The translations under genes were made by a program, and so were the position numbers. From Alphaproteobacteria bacterium (GTDB lineage Bacteria; Pseudomonadota; Alphaproteobacteria; VGEJ01), in assembly GCA_016869335.1 (NCBI GenBank), contig VGEJ01000025.1, forward strand, positions 1 through 15,675: 15,675 bases of DNA, given 5' to 3'. Shown here in pieces: positions 1 to 7,947 of this stretch (position 1 is the first letter of the stretch; every line of letters starts with the position of its first letter). The notes under the pieces are model-generated. The model saw only the letters and a list, made by a program, of their open reading frames with translations. It ran no database searches and was not told the DNA's origin.

Positions 1-2282
1 CGAAGCGGCGGCTCGAGGATCAGCGCTTCATCACCGGGACGGGCCGGTATCTCGATGACGTGAGCCTGCCCGACCAGACCTACGCCTACATCCTGCGCTC
101 GCCTCACGCCCACGCCCGCATCCGCGGCATCGACACCGCCGCTGCCGCGCGCGCGCCTGGCGTGCGCGCCGTGCTCACCGGCCGCGACTATCAGGCCGCC
201 AAGCTCGGGCCGCTGAAGAGTCCGATCCCGGTCAGGAACCGCTCCGGCGCCGATCGGGCCGATCCGCCGCGCTGGCCGCTGGCGCATGAGCGGGTCCGCC
301 ACGTCGGGGATGGCGTGGCGCTGGTCGTCGCCGACACTCTGGCCCAGGCGCGTGACGCGGCCGAGCTGGTGGCGGTCGATTACCAGGACCTGCCGATCGT
401 GGCCCACGCGATCGAGGCCATGGCCGCCGGCGCGCCGCAGCTGTTCGACGAGGCCCCCAACAACGTCTGCATCGACTGGGAGACCGGCGATGCCGCGGCG
501 GTCGCGGCTGCCTTTGCGCAGGCGGCGCACATCGCCAAGATCGACATCATCAACAACCGCGTGTCGGCCAACTCGATGGAGATGCGCGGCGCCATCGGGG
601 TGTTCGCCGATGGCCGCTACCTGCTCTACGCCTCCACCCAGGGCGCCAACGCGACCCGCGACATCCTGTGCAAGCAGGTGTTCGGTATCCCGGCCGAGCA
701 GATGCGGGTGGTGACGCCCGATGTCGGCGGCGGCTTCGGCATGAAGGTGTTCTCGTATCCCGAGTACCCCCTTGTGCTGTGGGCAGCGCGCCTGGTGGAG
801 CGCCCGGTGCGCTGGATCCCGGACCGCAGCGAGTCGCTCCTCTCCGACAGCCACGGTCGGGACAACATCACCCATGCCGAGATCGCGCTTGATCGCGACG
901 CCAGGGTGATCGCGATGCGCGTCGATCTGGTGGTCAACTTCGGCGCCTACGTGTCACAGTTCGCGCCGTTCCTGCCGACTGGCGTGCAGACGCCGCTGTT
1001 CACCGGCTCGTACATGATCCCGGCGATCTACGTGACCGTGAAGGCGGCGTTCACGAACACCGTTCCCGTCGATGCCTATCGTGGTGCCGGCCGGCCCGAG
1101 GCGAGTTACGTGATCGAGCGGCTCATGGACAGCGCGGCGCGTGAGCTTGGGCTGCCGCGTGACGAGATCCGCCGGCGCAACTTCATTCCACCAGCGCGCA
1201 TGCCGTACAAGACGCCGCTCGTCCACACCTACGACTCGGGCGAGTTCGCGCGCAATCTGTCCGACGCGCAGAACTTAGCCGACTGGCCGGGGTTCTCCGA
1301 GCGCCGCCGGCAGTCGCAGGGACGCGGCCGACTGCGCGGCATCGGGCTCGCCACCTACATCGAAGCGAGCGGGGCGATCCCCGAGGATCGCGCGACACTG
1401 CGCGTCGAGGCCGATGGCACCGTGGTCGTGCTCAGCGGCAGCCAGAGCATCGGGCAGGGCCAGGAGACCACGTTCGTCCAGTTCGTCGAGCAGGAGCTCG
1501 GCATCCCGCTCGAGCGCGTGCGCTTCGTGCAGGGCGACAGCGATGTCATCGCCCTCGGCACCGGCTCGGGCGGATCGCGCAGCATGATCTTCGGTGGGGT
1601 CGCGGTGATCGAGGCGACCAAGAGCCTGATCAGCAATGCCAAGAGCGCCGCGGCCGACCTCCTGGAGGCGGCGACGGTGGACGTCGAGTACCGCGCTGGG
1701 CAGTTCCAGGTCGCCGGCACCGACCGGCGCGTCGGCCTGTTCGATGTCGCCCGCCGCGCCGCCGCGAACGGCGGCGAGCTCCAGGGCGAGGGCCGGTTCG
1801 CGCCGCAGATGGGGCGCTCGTTCCCCAACGGCTGCCACGTCTGCGAGGTCGAGGTCGACCCCGAGACCGGCGTCGTCGAGGTGGTGCGCTACAGCATCGT
1901 CGATGATTTCGGCCGTCTGGCCAATCCGATGCTGGTGCGCGGCCAGGTGCACGGCGGAACGGTGCAGGGAATCGGCCAGGCGCTTTACGAGCACTGCGTC
2001 TACGACGCCGGCTCGGGTCAGCTCCTGTCGGGCTCGTTCATGGACTACGCGATGCCGCGGGCTGACGTGGCGCCACCGATCGCGTTCGGCTTTAACGAGG
2101 TGCCGTGCCGGAACAACCCGATCGGCGCCAAGGGCTGCGGCGAGGCTGGGTGTGCCGGCTCCCTGCCGGCGGTGATCAGCGCGCTGACCGACGCGCTGAG
2201 CGAGTTCGGCATCGGCCACATCGACATGCCGGCAACGTCCGAGCGGGTGTGGCGCGCCATCAACGAAAAGCGCGCCGGCTAG
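1..2282 (+). CDS. Molybdenum hydroxylase large subunit, copy 1 (xanthine dehydrogenase / CoxL-like family), 5' end cut by window
   Basis: Large molybdopterin-cytosine-dinucleotide-binding subunit of the xanthine dehydrogenase / aldehyde oxidase / CoxL family; such subunits hydroxylate a carbon of aromatic, heterocyclic or aldehyde substrates using water. The frame is open from base 3 and already matches the family N-terminus (RRLEDQRFITGTGRYLDDV), so only about 10-12 residues lie outside the window; the GTG at 60 is internal. Counting residues from that GTG: GGGFGMK at 223-229, AYRGAGR at 339-345, GQGQET at 465-470, and the probable active-site Glu at 695 in GCGEAG. AYRGAGR is the form II signature, not the AYxCSFR of Mo-Cu CO dehydrogenase, so this is not a true CO dehydrogenase. 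Natural electron-transfer partners (2Fe-2S and FAD subunits) are not seen. The gene ends 27 bases before copy 2. Family assignment is firm; the substrate is unknown. Confidence 0.93.
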   Translation, partial: KRRLEDQRFITGTGRYLDDVSLPDQTYAYILRSPHAHARIRGIDTAAAARAPGVRAVLTGRDYQAAKLGPLKSPIPVRNRSGADRADPPRWPLAHERVRHVGDGVALVVADTLAQARDAAELVAVDYQDLPIVAHAIEAMAAGAPQLFDEAPNNVCIDWETGDAAAVAAAFAQAAHIAKIDIINNRVSANSMEMRGAIGVFADGRYLLYASTQGANATRDILCKQVFGIPAEQMRVVTPDVGGGFGMKVFSYPEYPLVLWAARLVERPVRWIPDRSESLLSDSHGRDNITHAEIALDRDARVIAMRVDLVVNFGAYVSQFAPFLPTGVQTPLFTGSYMIPAIYVTVKAAFTNTVPVDAYRGAGRPEASYVIERLMDSAARELGLPRDEIRRRNFIPPARMPYKTPLVHTYDSGEFARNLSDAQNLADWPGFSERRRQSQGRGRLRGIGLATYIEASGAIPEDRATLRVEADGTVVVLSGSQSIGQGQETTFVQFVEQELGIPLERVRFVQGDSDVIALGTGSGGSRSMIFGGVAVIEATKSLISNAKSAAADLLEAATVDVEYRAGQFQVAGTDRRVGLFDVARRAAANGGELQGEGRFAPQMGRSFPNGCHVCEVEVDPETGVVEVVRYSIVDDFGRLANPMLVRGQVHGGTVQGIGQALYEHCVYDAGSGQLLSGSFMDYAMPRADVAPPIAFGFNEVPCRNNPIGAKGCGEAGCAGSLPAVISALTDALSEFGIGHIDMPATSERVWRAINEKRAG

Positions 2283-2298
2283 CGCGGCGCCCGCTGCG

Positions 2299-2304
2299 AG
2301 GAGG
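2299..2304 (+). promoter_or_regulatory. Ribosome binding site of molybdenum hydroxylase copy 2
   Basis: AGGAGG lies five bases before the ATG at 2310, inside the 27-base gap after copy 1. It fixes the start of copy 2, whose next residues (GIGQSAARREDDRFLLGTGRF) match the family N-terminus. Confidence 0.8.
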
Positions 2305-2309
2305 GCCTC

Positions 2310-4616
2310 ATGGTCCGTTTTGGCATTGGCCAGTCGGCCGCCCGCCGCGAGGACGATCGCTTTCTGCTCGGCACCGGTCGCTTCGTCGATGACATCGAGC
2401 GGCCGAACCAAGCCCATGCGGTGCTCGTTCGCTCGCCCCACGCGCACGCGCGGATAGCCGGACTCGACGTCGGCGCGGCGCGCGCCGCGCCCGGCGTGCT
2501 GGCCGTCCTGACCGGGGCCGACTACCGGGCCGCCGGCTTTCGCCCACTGCCCTGTGTGATCCCGCTGACCAGCAGGGACGGCACCCCGCGCGCCGATCCG
2601 CCGCGATGGCCCCTGGCTCAGGATCGGGTGCGCTACGTCGGCGATCCGGTGGTGCTGGTGGTCGCCGCAAGCCGAGGGGCGGCGTGCGATGGCGCCGATG
2701 CGGTGGTCGTCGATTACGACCCGCTGCCGGCTGTGATCGGCACCGCCGAGGCGCTGGAGTCCGGGGCGCCGCTGGTGTGGGAGGACGTGCCCGGCAATCG
2801 CTGCTTCCACTGGGAAATGGGGGATGCCGCGGCGGTCGATCGCGCGTTCGCTGGCGCCGCCCGGATCGTCGAGCGCACGCTCCGCAACAACCGGCTCGCG
2901 CCGCAGCCGATCGAGGCGCGCGGGGCGATCGGCGAGGTCGGTCCGGACGGACGGCTCACGCTCTACGTCTCGGGCCAGGGCGTGCATCTCTGCCGCGACA
3001 TGCTGTGCGACGATGTGCTGGGGCTGCCGCGCGATCAGCTTCGGGTGATCACGCCCGACGTCGGCGGCGGCTTCGGCGTCAAGTTCTTCGTCTACCCCGA
3101 ATATCCGCTGGTGCTGTGGGTCGCCCGGCTCCTCGGCCGGCCGGTGAAGTGGATCGCCGACCGCGGCGAGTCGTTCCAGAGCGACGTACAGGCCCGCGAC
3201 AACGTGACGCGGGCGGCACTCGCGCTCGATGCCGAGGGCAGGATTCTCGGCCTCCGCGTCTCGATCATCGCCAACATGGGTGCCTACCTCTCGAACTTCG
3301 CGCCCTTCATCCCGACGGCGGTGGGCAACCCGTGCCTGTCGGGGCTCTACGACAATCCGGCGATCTACTCCGAGGTCCGGGCGGTGTTCACCAACACGGT
3401 GCCGGTCGATGCCTATCGCGGCGCCGGCCAGCCCGAGGCGAGCTACGTGGTCGAGCGGATGGTCGATGCCGCGGCGCGCGAGCTCGGCTTCGATCCGGCC
3501 GAGCTGCGCCGGCGCAACTTCATCGTGCCGAACCGGATGCCATTCCGTACGGTCACGGGGCTGACCTACGACTCGGGCGAGTACCAGAAGAACCTGGCGG
3601 AGGCGCTGCGGCTCGTGGACGCGGCGGGGCTGGGGGCGCGGCGCCGCGCGGCCAAGGGCCAGGGCAAGCTCCGCGGGCTCGGCATCGCGACCTACATCGA
3701 GGCGACCGAAGGCGTGCCCGATGACAGCGTCATCGTCGCAGTGGGGCGGGATTCGATCACCGTAGTCAGCGGCGCCCAGTCGAGCGGCCAAGGACACGAG
3801 ACCGTGTTCGCCCAGGTCGCCGCCGAGCGGCTCGGGGTCGACATGGCGGCCGTGACCGTGGTCGAGGGCGACAGCGACCGCATCCCCACGGGCCGCGGTA
3901 CCGGTGGCTCGCGCTCGCTCGCCAACGCCGGCCCGGCGATCGTGCTCGCGTGCGATCAGGTGATTGCCCAAGGCCTCGACCCCGCGGCCGAACTGCTGGA
4001 AGCGGCCCGCGCCGACATCGAGTTCCGCGACGGCGCGTTCCTCGTCAAGGGCACCGACCGGAGGGTGAGCCTGTTTGCCGTCGCCGAGCGCGCCGAGGCG
4101 GCCGGCAACGCACTCCGGGCCGAGGGCACCTACGTGCCGACCGCGCCGCAGACCTTCCCCAACGGCTGCCACGCCTGCGAGCTCGAGATCGACGAGGCGA
4201 CCGGTCGGGTCGAGATCGTCCGCTACGTCGCGGTCAACGACTTCGGCCGCATCGTCAATCCCATGATCGTGCGCGGCCAGGTGCACGGCGGCACCGCGCA
4301 AGGGATCGGCCAGGCGCTGCTCGAGGACACTGTCTACGACGCCGGCTCGGGCCAGCTCCTGTCCGGCTCCTACATGGACTACTGCCTGCCGCGGGCCGAC
4401 AACCTGCCGCCGTTCACGCTTGCCTTCAACGAGGTGCCGAGCCCGACCAACCCGCTCGGCCTGAAGGGCTGCGGCGAGTCGGGCTGCATCGCCGCGCCCT
4501 CGGCGGTCGTGAATGCTGCGCTCGATGCCCTGAGCCCGCTCGGCGTGCGCCACATCGACATGCCGCTGACGGCGGAACGGGTGTGGCGCGTCATGCGCGC
4601 CGCGCGCGGGGGTTAG
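2310..4616 (+). CDS. Molybdenum hydroxylase large subunit, copy 2 (xanthine dehydrogenase / CoxL-like family), intact
   Basis: Complete 768-residue molybdenum-cofactor-binding subunit, the usual length for the family. Order of motifs: N-terminal FGIGQS...GTGRFVDD; SPHAHARI near residue 50; VGGGFGVK around 251-258; AYRGAGQ at 368-374; GQGHET in the second half; and GCGESG carrying the probable catalytic Glu at 723. It aligns with copy 1 throughout without large gaps (for example YDAGSGQLLSGS is identical in both), so the two arose by tandem duplication. The AYRGAGQ loop again argues against CO dehydrogenase; hydroxylation of a heterocycle, aldehyde or aromatic compound is the family expectation. 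It works as part of a complex with a 2Fe-2S and an FAD subunit that must be encoded elsewhere. Start is set by AGGAGG five bases upstream. The substrate cannot be inferred from sequence alone. Confidence 0.95.
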   Translation: MVRFGIGQSAARREDDRFLLGTGRFVDDIERPNQAHAVLVRSPHAHARIAGLDVGAARAAPGVLAVLTGADYRAAGFRPLPCVIPLTSRDGTPRADPPRWPLAQDRVRYVGDPVVLVVAASRGAACDGADAVVVDYDPLPAVIGTAEALESGAPLVWEDVPGNRCFHWEMGDAAAVDRAFAGAARIVERTLRNNRLAPQPIEARGAIGEVGPDGRLTLYVSGQGVHLCRDMLCDDVLGLPRDQLRVITPDVGGGFGVKFFVYPEYPLVLWVARLLGRPVKWIADRGESFQSDVQARDNVTRAALALDAEGRILGLRVSIIANMGAYLSNFAPFIPTAVGNPCLSGLYDNPAIYSEVRAVFTNTVPVDAYRGAGQPEASYVVERMVDAAARELGFDPAELRRRNFIVPNRMPFRTVTGLTYDSGEYQKNLAEALRLVDAAGLGARRRAAKGQGKLRGLGIATYIEATEGVPDDSVIVAVGRDSITVVSGAQSSGQGHETVFAQVAAERLGVDMAAVTVVEGDSDRIPTGRGTGGSRSLANAGPAIVLACDQVIAQGLDPAAELLEAARADIEFRDGAFLVKGTDRRVSLFAVAERAEAAGNALRAEGTYVPTAPQTFPNGCHACELEIDEATGRVEIVRYVAVNDFGRIVNPMIVRGQVHGGTAQGIGQALLEDTVYDAGSGQLLSGSYMDYCLPRADNLPPFTLAFNEVPSPTNPLGLKGCGESGCIAAPSAVVNAALDALSPLGVRHIDMPLTAERVWRVMRAARGG

Positions 4617-4617
4617 C

Positions 4618-4621
4618 GGAG
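4618..4621 (+). promoter_or_regulatory. Weak ribosome binding site of molybdenum hydroxylase copy 3
   Basis: GGAG lies six bases before the GTG at 4628. It supports the GTG start, which gives the family N-terminus GAFGIGQSVPRVEDERL. No ATG exists in a comparable place. Confidence 0.55.
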
Positions 4622-4627
4622 ACCGCG

Positions 4628-6935
4628 GTGGGCGCGTTCGGCATCGGTCAATCTGTGCCGCGCGTCGAGGACGAGCGGCTGGTGACCGGCCGCGGGCGCT
4701 TTGTCGACGATCTGCAGCCGCCCGGCGTGGCGCACGCCTACTTCCTGCGCTCGCCCCATGCGCATGCGCGGATCCTGCGGCTCGACGTCGCGGACGCGGC
4801 GGCGATGCCGGGCGTGCTCGCCGTCCTGACCGGACCCGACTACCGTGCTGCCGGCTTCCGGCCGCTGCCGTGCCAGGGAACGGTCCCGAGCCGCGACGGC
4901 GCGCCGCTCAAACAGCCGCCGCGCTGCCCGCTCGCGCTCAACCGCGTCCGCCACGTCGGCGATACGGTCGCGGCTGTGGTGGCCACGACCTTCGAGCAGG
5001 CGCACGATGCGGCCGAGCGGATCGCCATCGACTACACGGCGCTACCCGCCGTCGCCGATCCCGCAGCCGCCGCCGCGCCGGACGCGCCCCTGGTATGGGA
5101 CGAAGTCCCGGGCAACCTCAGTTTCCAATGGGACATGGGCGATGAGGCCGCTACCAAGGCGGCCTTCGCAGCAGCCACGCACGTGACGCGGCTCCGCGTC
5201 GTGAACAATCGGATCGCGGCCGCCTCGCTCGAGCCGCGCGGCGCCTTGGCCCAGCCTGCGGCCGATGGTCGCGTGACGCTGCATGCCTCGGTCCAGAGCG
5301 AGCACATGATCCACGCGATGCTCTGCGACGACATTCTGCGCTGCCCGCGCGACCAAGTGCGCGTGATCGCGCCCGACGTCGGCGGCAGCTTCGGCATGAA
5401 GTACATGATGTATCCCGAATACCCAGTGCTGGTGTGGGCGGCCGAGCGCTGCGGTCGGCCGGTGAAGTGGACCCCCGACCGTGCCGACGCCTTCCTTACC
5501 GACGTGCATGCGCGCGACCACGTCACTGAGGCGGCGCTGGCGCTCGACGCAGACGGCCGTTTCCTGGGCCTGCGCGTTGCCAAGATCGCCAACATGGGCG
5601 CCTATCTGTCGAGCCATGCGCCGTTCATCCCGACGCTGGCCGGGGCCGCCATGCTGTCCAACGTCTATCGCATACCAGCGATCTACGTCGATGTACGCGG
5701 CGTATTCAGCAACACGGTGCCCGTGGACGCCTACCGTGGCGCGGGCCAGCCCGAGGCGATCTACACGGTTGAGCGCCTTATCGATGCCGCGGCCCGCGAA
5801 ACCAACCGCGCCCGCGTCACGCTGCGCGCTCAGAACCTGATCCCGGCGGCGGCCATGCCCTACCGCACGCCGCTGCGCTTTACCTACGACAGCGGTGACT
5901 TCAGCCGCAATCTGGCGGATGCCACGGCCGCGGCGGATTGGCGGGATCGGCGCACGGCGGGCGGCGGCCGAGCGGCGGGGCCGGCTCCGCGGTATCATCG
6001 GGGTCGCCTGTTATGTCGATTTCAGTCAGGGGCTTCCGGGCGATCAGGCCCGGATCGAGGTCGCCGGAGAGGGCGTCGTGCGCTTCCTCAACGGCTGGCA
6101 GTCGAGCGGGCAGGGGCACGCGACCGTGTTCGCCCAACTGCTGGCGGATGCGCTCGGCGTACCGCTCGATTCGGTCATGATGGTCCAGGGCGACACCGCC
6201 ACGGTGGCGATCGGCTGGGGCACGGGGGGCTCGCGCTCGGTAGTCTATGCCGGGCCGGTAGTGTGGGATGCACGCGCCAAGATCATCGCCCAGGGCCTGC
6301 CGCTGGCGGCCGAGCTGCTCGAGGCGGCCGCCGCCGACATCGCGTTCGTAGACGGCAATTTCCGCGTTCGCGGTACCGACCGGGCGGTGGAGCTCTTCGC
6401 CGTCGCCGCGCGGGCGCCGGGTGGGCGTCTCGCGGGCGAGGGGGTGTTCCGCACCGGAACGACCGGCGAGACCTATCCCAACGGCTGCCACGTCTGCGAA
6501 ATAGAGATCGATCCAGCAACCGGGGCGCTGACCATCGAACGCTATATCATCGCCAACGACTTCGGCACCGTCATCAACCCGCGCCTCGTGGCCGGCCAGA
6601 TTCACGGCGGCACGGCACAGGGTCTCGGCCAGGCCCTGTGCGAGCGCGCCGCCTACGACGCGGCGGGGCAGATGGCGAGCACGACCTTTCTCCACTACGC
6701 GCTGCCGCGGGCGGCCGATCTGCCGGCGCCTCGCCTCATCAGCAACGATGTGCCGTGCGCGACCAATCCGCTCGGCATCAAGGGGTGTGGCGAATCGGGA
6801 ACGATCGCCGCTCCGGCGGCGCCGGTAGCGTCGCGGGATGCCACAGCGGGAAGGGGTCCGATCCGTGGGAGCCATCACGATCCAGGGGCTCGATCATATC
6901 GTGCTCCGCGTTACCGATATCGACCGCGCGCTTGA
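4628..6935 (+). pseudogene. Molybdenum hydroxylase large subunit, copy 3, frameshifted and with an aberrant C-terminus
   Basis: Third tandem paralogue. From the GTG at 4628 one frame encodes the N-terminal half (FGIGQS, GTGRFVDD, SPHAHARIL, GGSFGMK, AYRGAGQ, up to SRNLADATAAADWR near 5944). Homology then continues one frame later (GARRAAAERRGRLRG, GQGHAT, NGCHVCE, GQIHGGTAQGLGQ, GCGESG) to the stop at 6935. Losing two bases near 5945 explains this exactly: with two restored, the segment from DW to RLRG has 20 residues, as in copy 1. Homology ends again after IAAPAA (about 6820); the usual tail of some 35 residues (ALDALSPLG...ERVW in copy 2) is missing and the remaining codons overlap the VOC gene. 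Other oddities are GGSFGMK for GGGFGMK and GQGHAT for GQGxET. It is a decayed gene unless the shift is an assembly error. The unshifted frame stays open to 7582 and would give a 984-residue chimera. Confidence 0.82.
6851..6856 (+). promoter_or_regulatory. Ribosome binding site deciding the VOC gene start
   Basis: AAGGGG (preceded by GG) lies eight bases before the GTG at 6865. The alternative ATG at 6838 has no comparable site, so GTG 6865 is preferred. Confidence 0.55.
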
Positions 6936-7353
6936 CTGGTATCGTCGCGTTCTCGGCTGCCGGGTCGAGCGGCGGATCCGCGATTTCGGTCTGTACCAGC
7001 TGCGCGCCGGACGCACCCTCATCGACCTGGTGCCCGCCGACAGCCCAGCCGGCCGGCCAGGCGGCGCGCCGAGTCAGCGGCGGCGCAATGTGGATCATTT
7101 CGCGCTGCAGCTCGAATCGTTCGATGAGCGGCGCATCGCCCGCCACCTCGCTCGCCATGGCGTCGCCCTTGGCGAGATCGCGCGGCGCTATGGCGCCCTC
7201 GGCCACGGCCCCTCGATGTACATCCGCGATCCTGACGGCAACATGGTCGAGCTCAAGGGGCCACCGGAGTCCGACCAGACGGAGCGGATCGCCAGCGCCG
7301 ACTACCCCGGTCGTCATGCCGCGCTTCGCCGCAAACCGAGCGGGCGCGCATGA
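6865..7353 (+). CDS. VOC-superfamily metalloprotein (glyoxalase / extradiol dioxygenase fold)
   Basis: 162-residue single-module vicinal-oxygen-chelate protein; the family includes glyoxalase I, extradiol ring-cleavage dioxygenases, methylmalonyl-CoA epimerase and fosfomycin-type resistance enzymes. Probable metal ligands: His11 in GLDHIVLRV, His78 in NVDHFALQ and Glu129 in GNMVELKG. The two beta-alpha-beta-beta-beta halves are recognisable (IDRALDWYRRVLG in the first, MYIRDPDGNMVEL in the second). The GTG at 6865 is chosen because AAGGGG lies eight bases upstream and the domain starts at once after it; an ATG at 6838 would add nine residues. The stop overlaps the next start as ATGA. Its position after molybdenum hydroxylases and before a DOPA-dioxygenase-family gene suggests a ring-cleavage or isomerisation step, but the fold alone does not settle the reaction. 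Confidence 0.88.
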   Translation: MGAITIQGLDHIVLRVTDIDRALDWYRRVLGCRVERRIRDFGLYQLRAGRTLIDLVPADSPAGRPGGAPSQRRRNVDHFALQLESFDERRIARHLARHGVALGEIARRYGALGHGPSMYIRDPDGNMVELKGPPESDQTERIASADYPGRHAALRRKPSGRA

Positions 7354-7586
7354 CCCAGCCCGGCCGGATACGCGATTTCGAAGTGATAGTGTTCAATCAG
7401 GAGGTGCGCGAGCGCTTGGCGATGGGTTTTCACCACCAGTTCCTCGACGATGCGTGGGCCGAGCCGCATCACGAAGAGATCAAGACGCGCGGTCCCGAGG
7501 ACGCGCGTCAGAAGGCCGAGCGGCGCTATCCGGCGTCGCGCGGCTTCGTGATCGTCGAGATCATCGAGGTCGCGCTCTATGACTGA
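7350..7586 (+). CDS. Unrecognised 78-residue protein
   Basis: Small soluble protein that I do not assign to a family. It has no signal peptide or membrane segment, is rich in charged residues, and contains the cluster AEPHHEEIKTRGPEDARQ in the middle and a hydrophobic strand-like end (GFVIVEIIEVALYD). It is very likely real: its ATG overlaps the VOC stop (ATGA), its end overlaps the next start by eight bases, and the amino-acid order looks protein-like (FEVIVFNQEVRERL). The double coupling suggests it is made in step with its neighbours and may act with them, for example as an accessory or small binding subunit; this is inference. An His-His-Glu-Glu stretch could bind metal, but nothing confirms it. 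Confidence 0.78.
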   Translation: MTQPGRIRDFEVIVFNQEVRERLAMGFHHQFLDDAWAEPHHEEIKTRGPEDARQKAERRYPASRGFVIVEIIEVALYD

Positions 7587-7938
7587 GCCTTCCGGCCGCG
7601 ACATTGGCGCCATCACAGGCTACCACGCACACGTCTATTATGATGCGGCGACACGGGACCGCGCCGCGGCGCTGCGCGCGGCGCTCGAGGCCGGATTCAC
7701 CGTGCGCATGGGGCGCTGGCACGAGCAGCCGGTCGGCCCGCACCCTCGGTCCATGTACCAGGTTGCGTTCGCGCCAGAGGAGTTCGCGCGGCTGGTGCCG
7801 TGGCTGATGCTCAACCGCCGCGGGCTGGTGATCCTCGTTCACCCGCTCACGGACGATGACCTGGCCGACCACGCCGAGAACCCGCTGTGGCTCGGCGAGA
7901 AGCTCGCGCTCGATTTCGCCGTCTTCGCCAAGCACTGA
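7579..7938 (+). CDS. DOPA 4,5-dioxygenase family protein
   Basis: 119-residue protein with the hallmarks of the DOPA 4,5-dioxygenase family: GYHAHVYYD near the N-terminus (His16 and His18), RMGRWHEQPVGPHPRSMYQ in the middle, then WLMLNRRGLVILVHP and ENPLWLG near the end. The conserved histidines are candidate iron ligands for extradiol cleavage of a catechol-type ring; the plant members make betalain precursors, while most bacterial members are uncharacterised. Length is typical of bacterial members. Translation is probably coupled to the previous gene, since the starts and stops overlap by eight bases. Next to a VOC protein and molybdenum hydroxylases it fits an aromatic ring-cleavage step. 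Family assignment is strong; substrate and activity are not proven. Confidence 0.92.
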   Translation: MTEPSGRDIGAITGYHAHVYYDAATRDRAAALRAALEAGFTVRMGRWHEQPVGPHPRSMYQVAFAPEEFARLVPWLMLNRRGLVILVHPLTDDDLADHAENPLWLGEKLALDFAVFAKH

Positions 7939-7940
7939 GG
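7937..7940 (+). promoter_or_regulatory. Ribosome binding site of the hydroxyacid dehydrogenase gene
   Basis: GAGG overlaps the stop codon of the DOPA-dioxygenase-family gene and lies seven bases before the ATG at 7948. It supports translation from one operon transcript. Confidence 0.6.
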
Positions 7941-7947
7941 TCGCGCC

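Noticed and set aside
1275..4553. 1092-codon open frame on the - strand
   Set aside because: It lies wholly antisense to molybdenum hydroxylase copies 1 and 2, whose motifs are unmistakable. Its composition (Arg, Ala, Asp, His-rich low complexity) is what a GC-rich gene gives on the opposite strand.
5936..5960. Programmed ribosomal frameshift in molybdenum hydroxylase copy 3
   Set aside because: No slippery heptamer or following structure stands out, and no stop codon lies just after the site in the unshifted frame, which stays open to 7582. The damaged C-terminus also favours decay or error.
3950..7582. 1210-codon open frame on the + strand read as one giant protein
   Set aside because: Only the part from 4628 to about 5944 matches a protein family. 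The first part is copy 2 out of frame, and the last part is copy 3 and the VOC gene out of frame.
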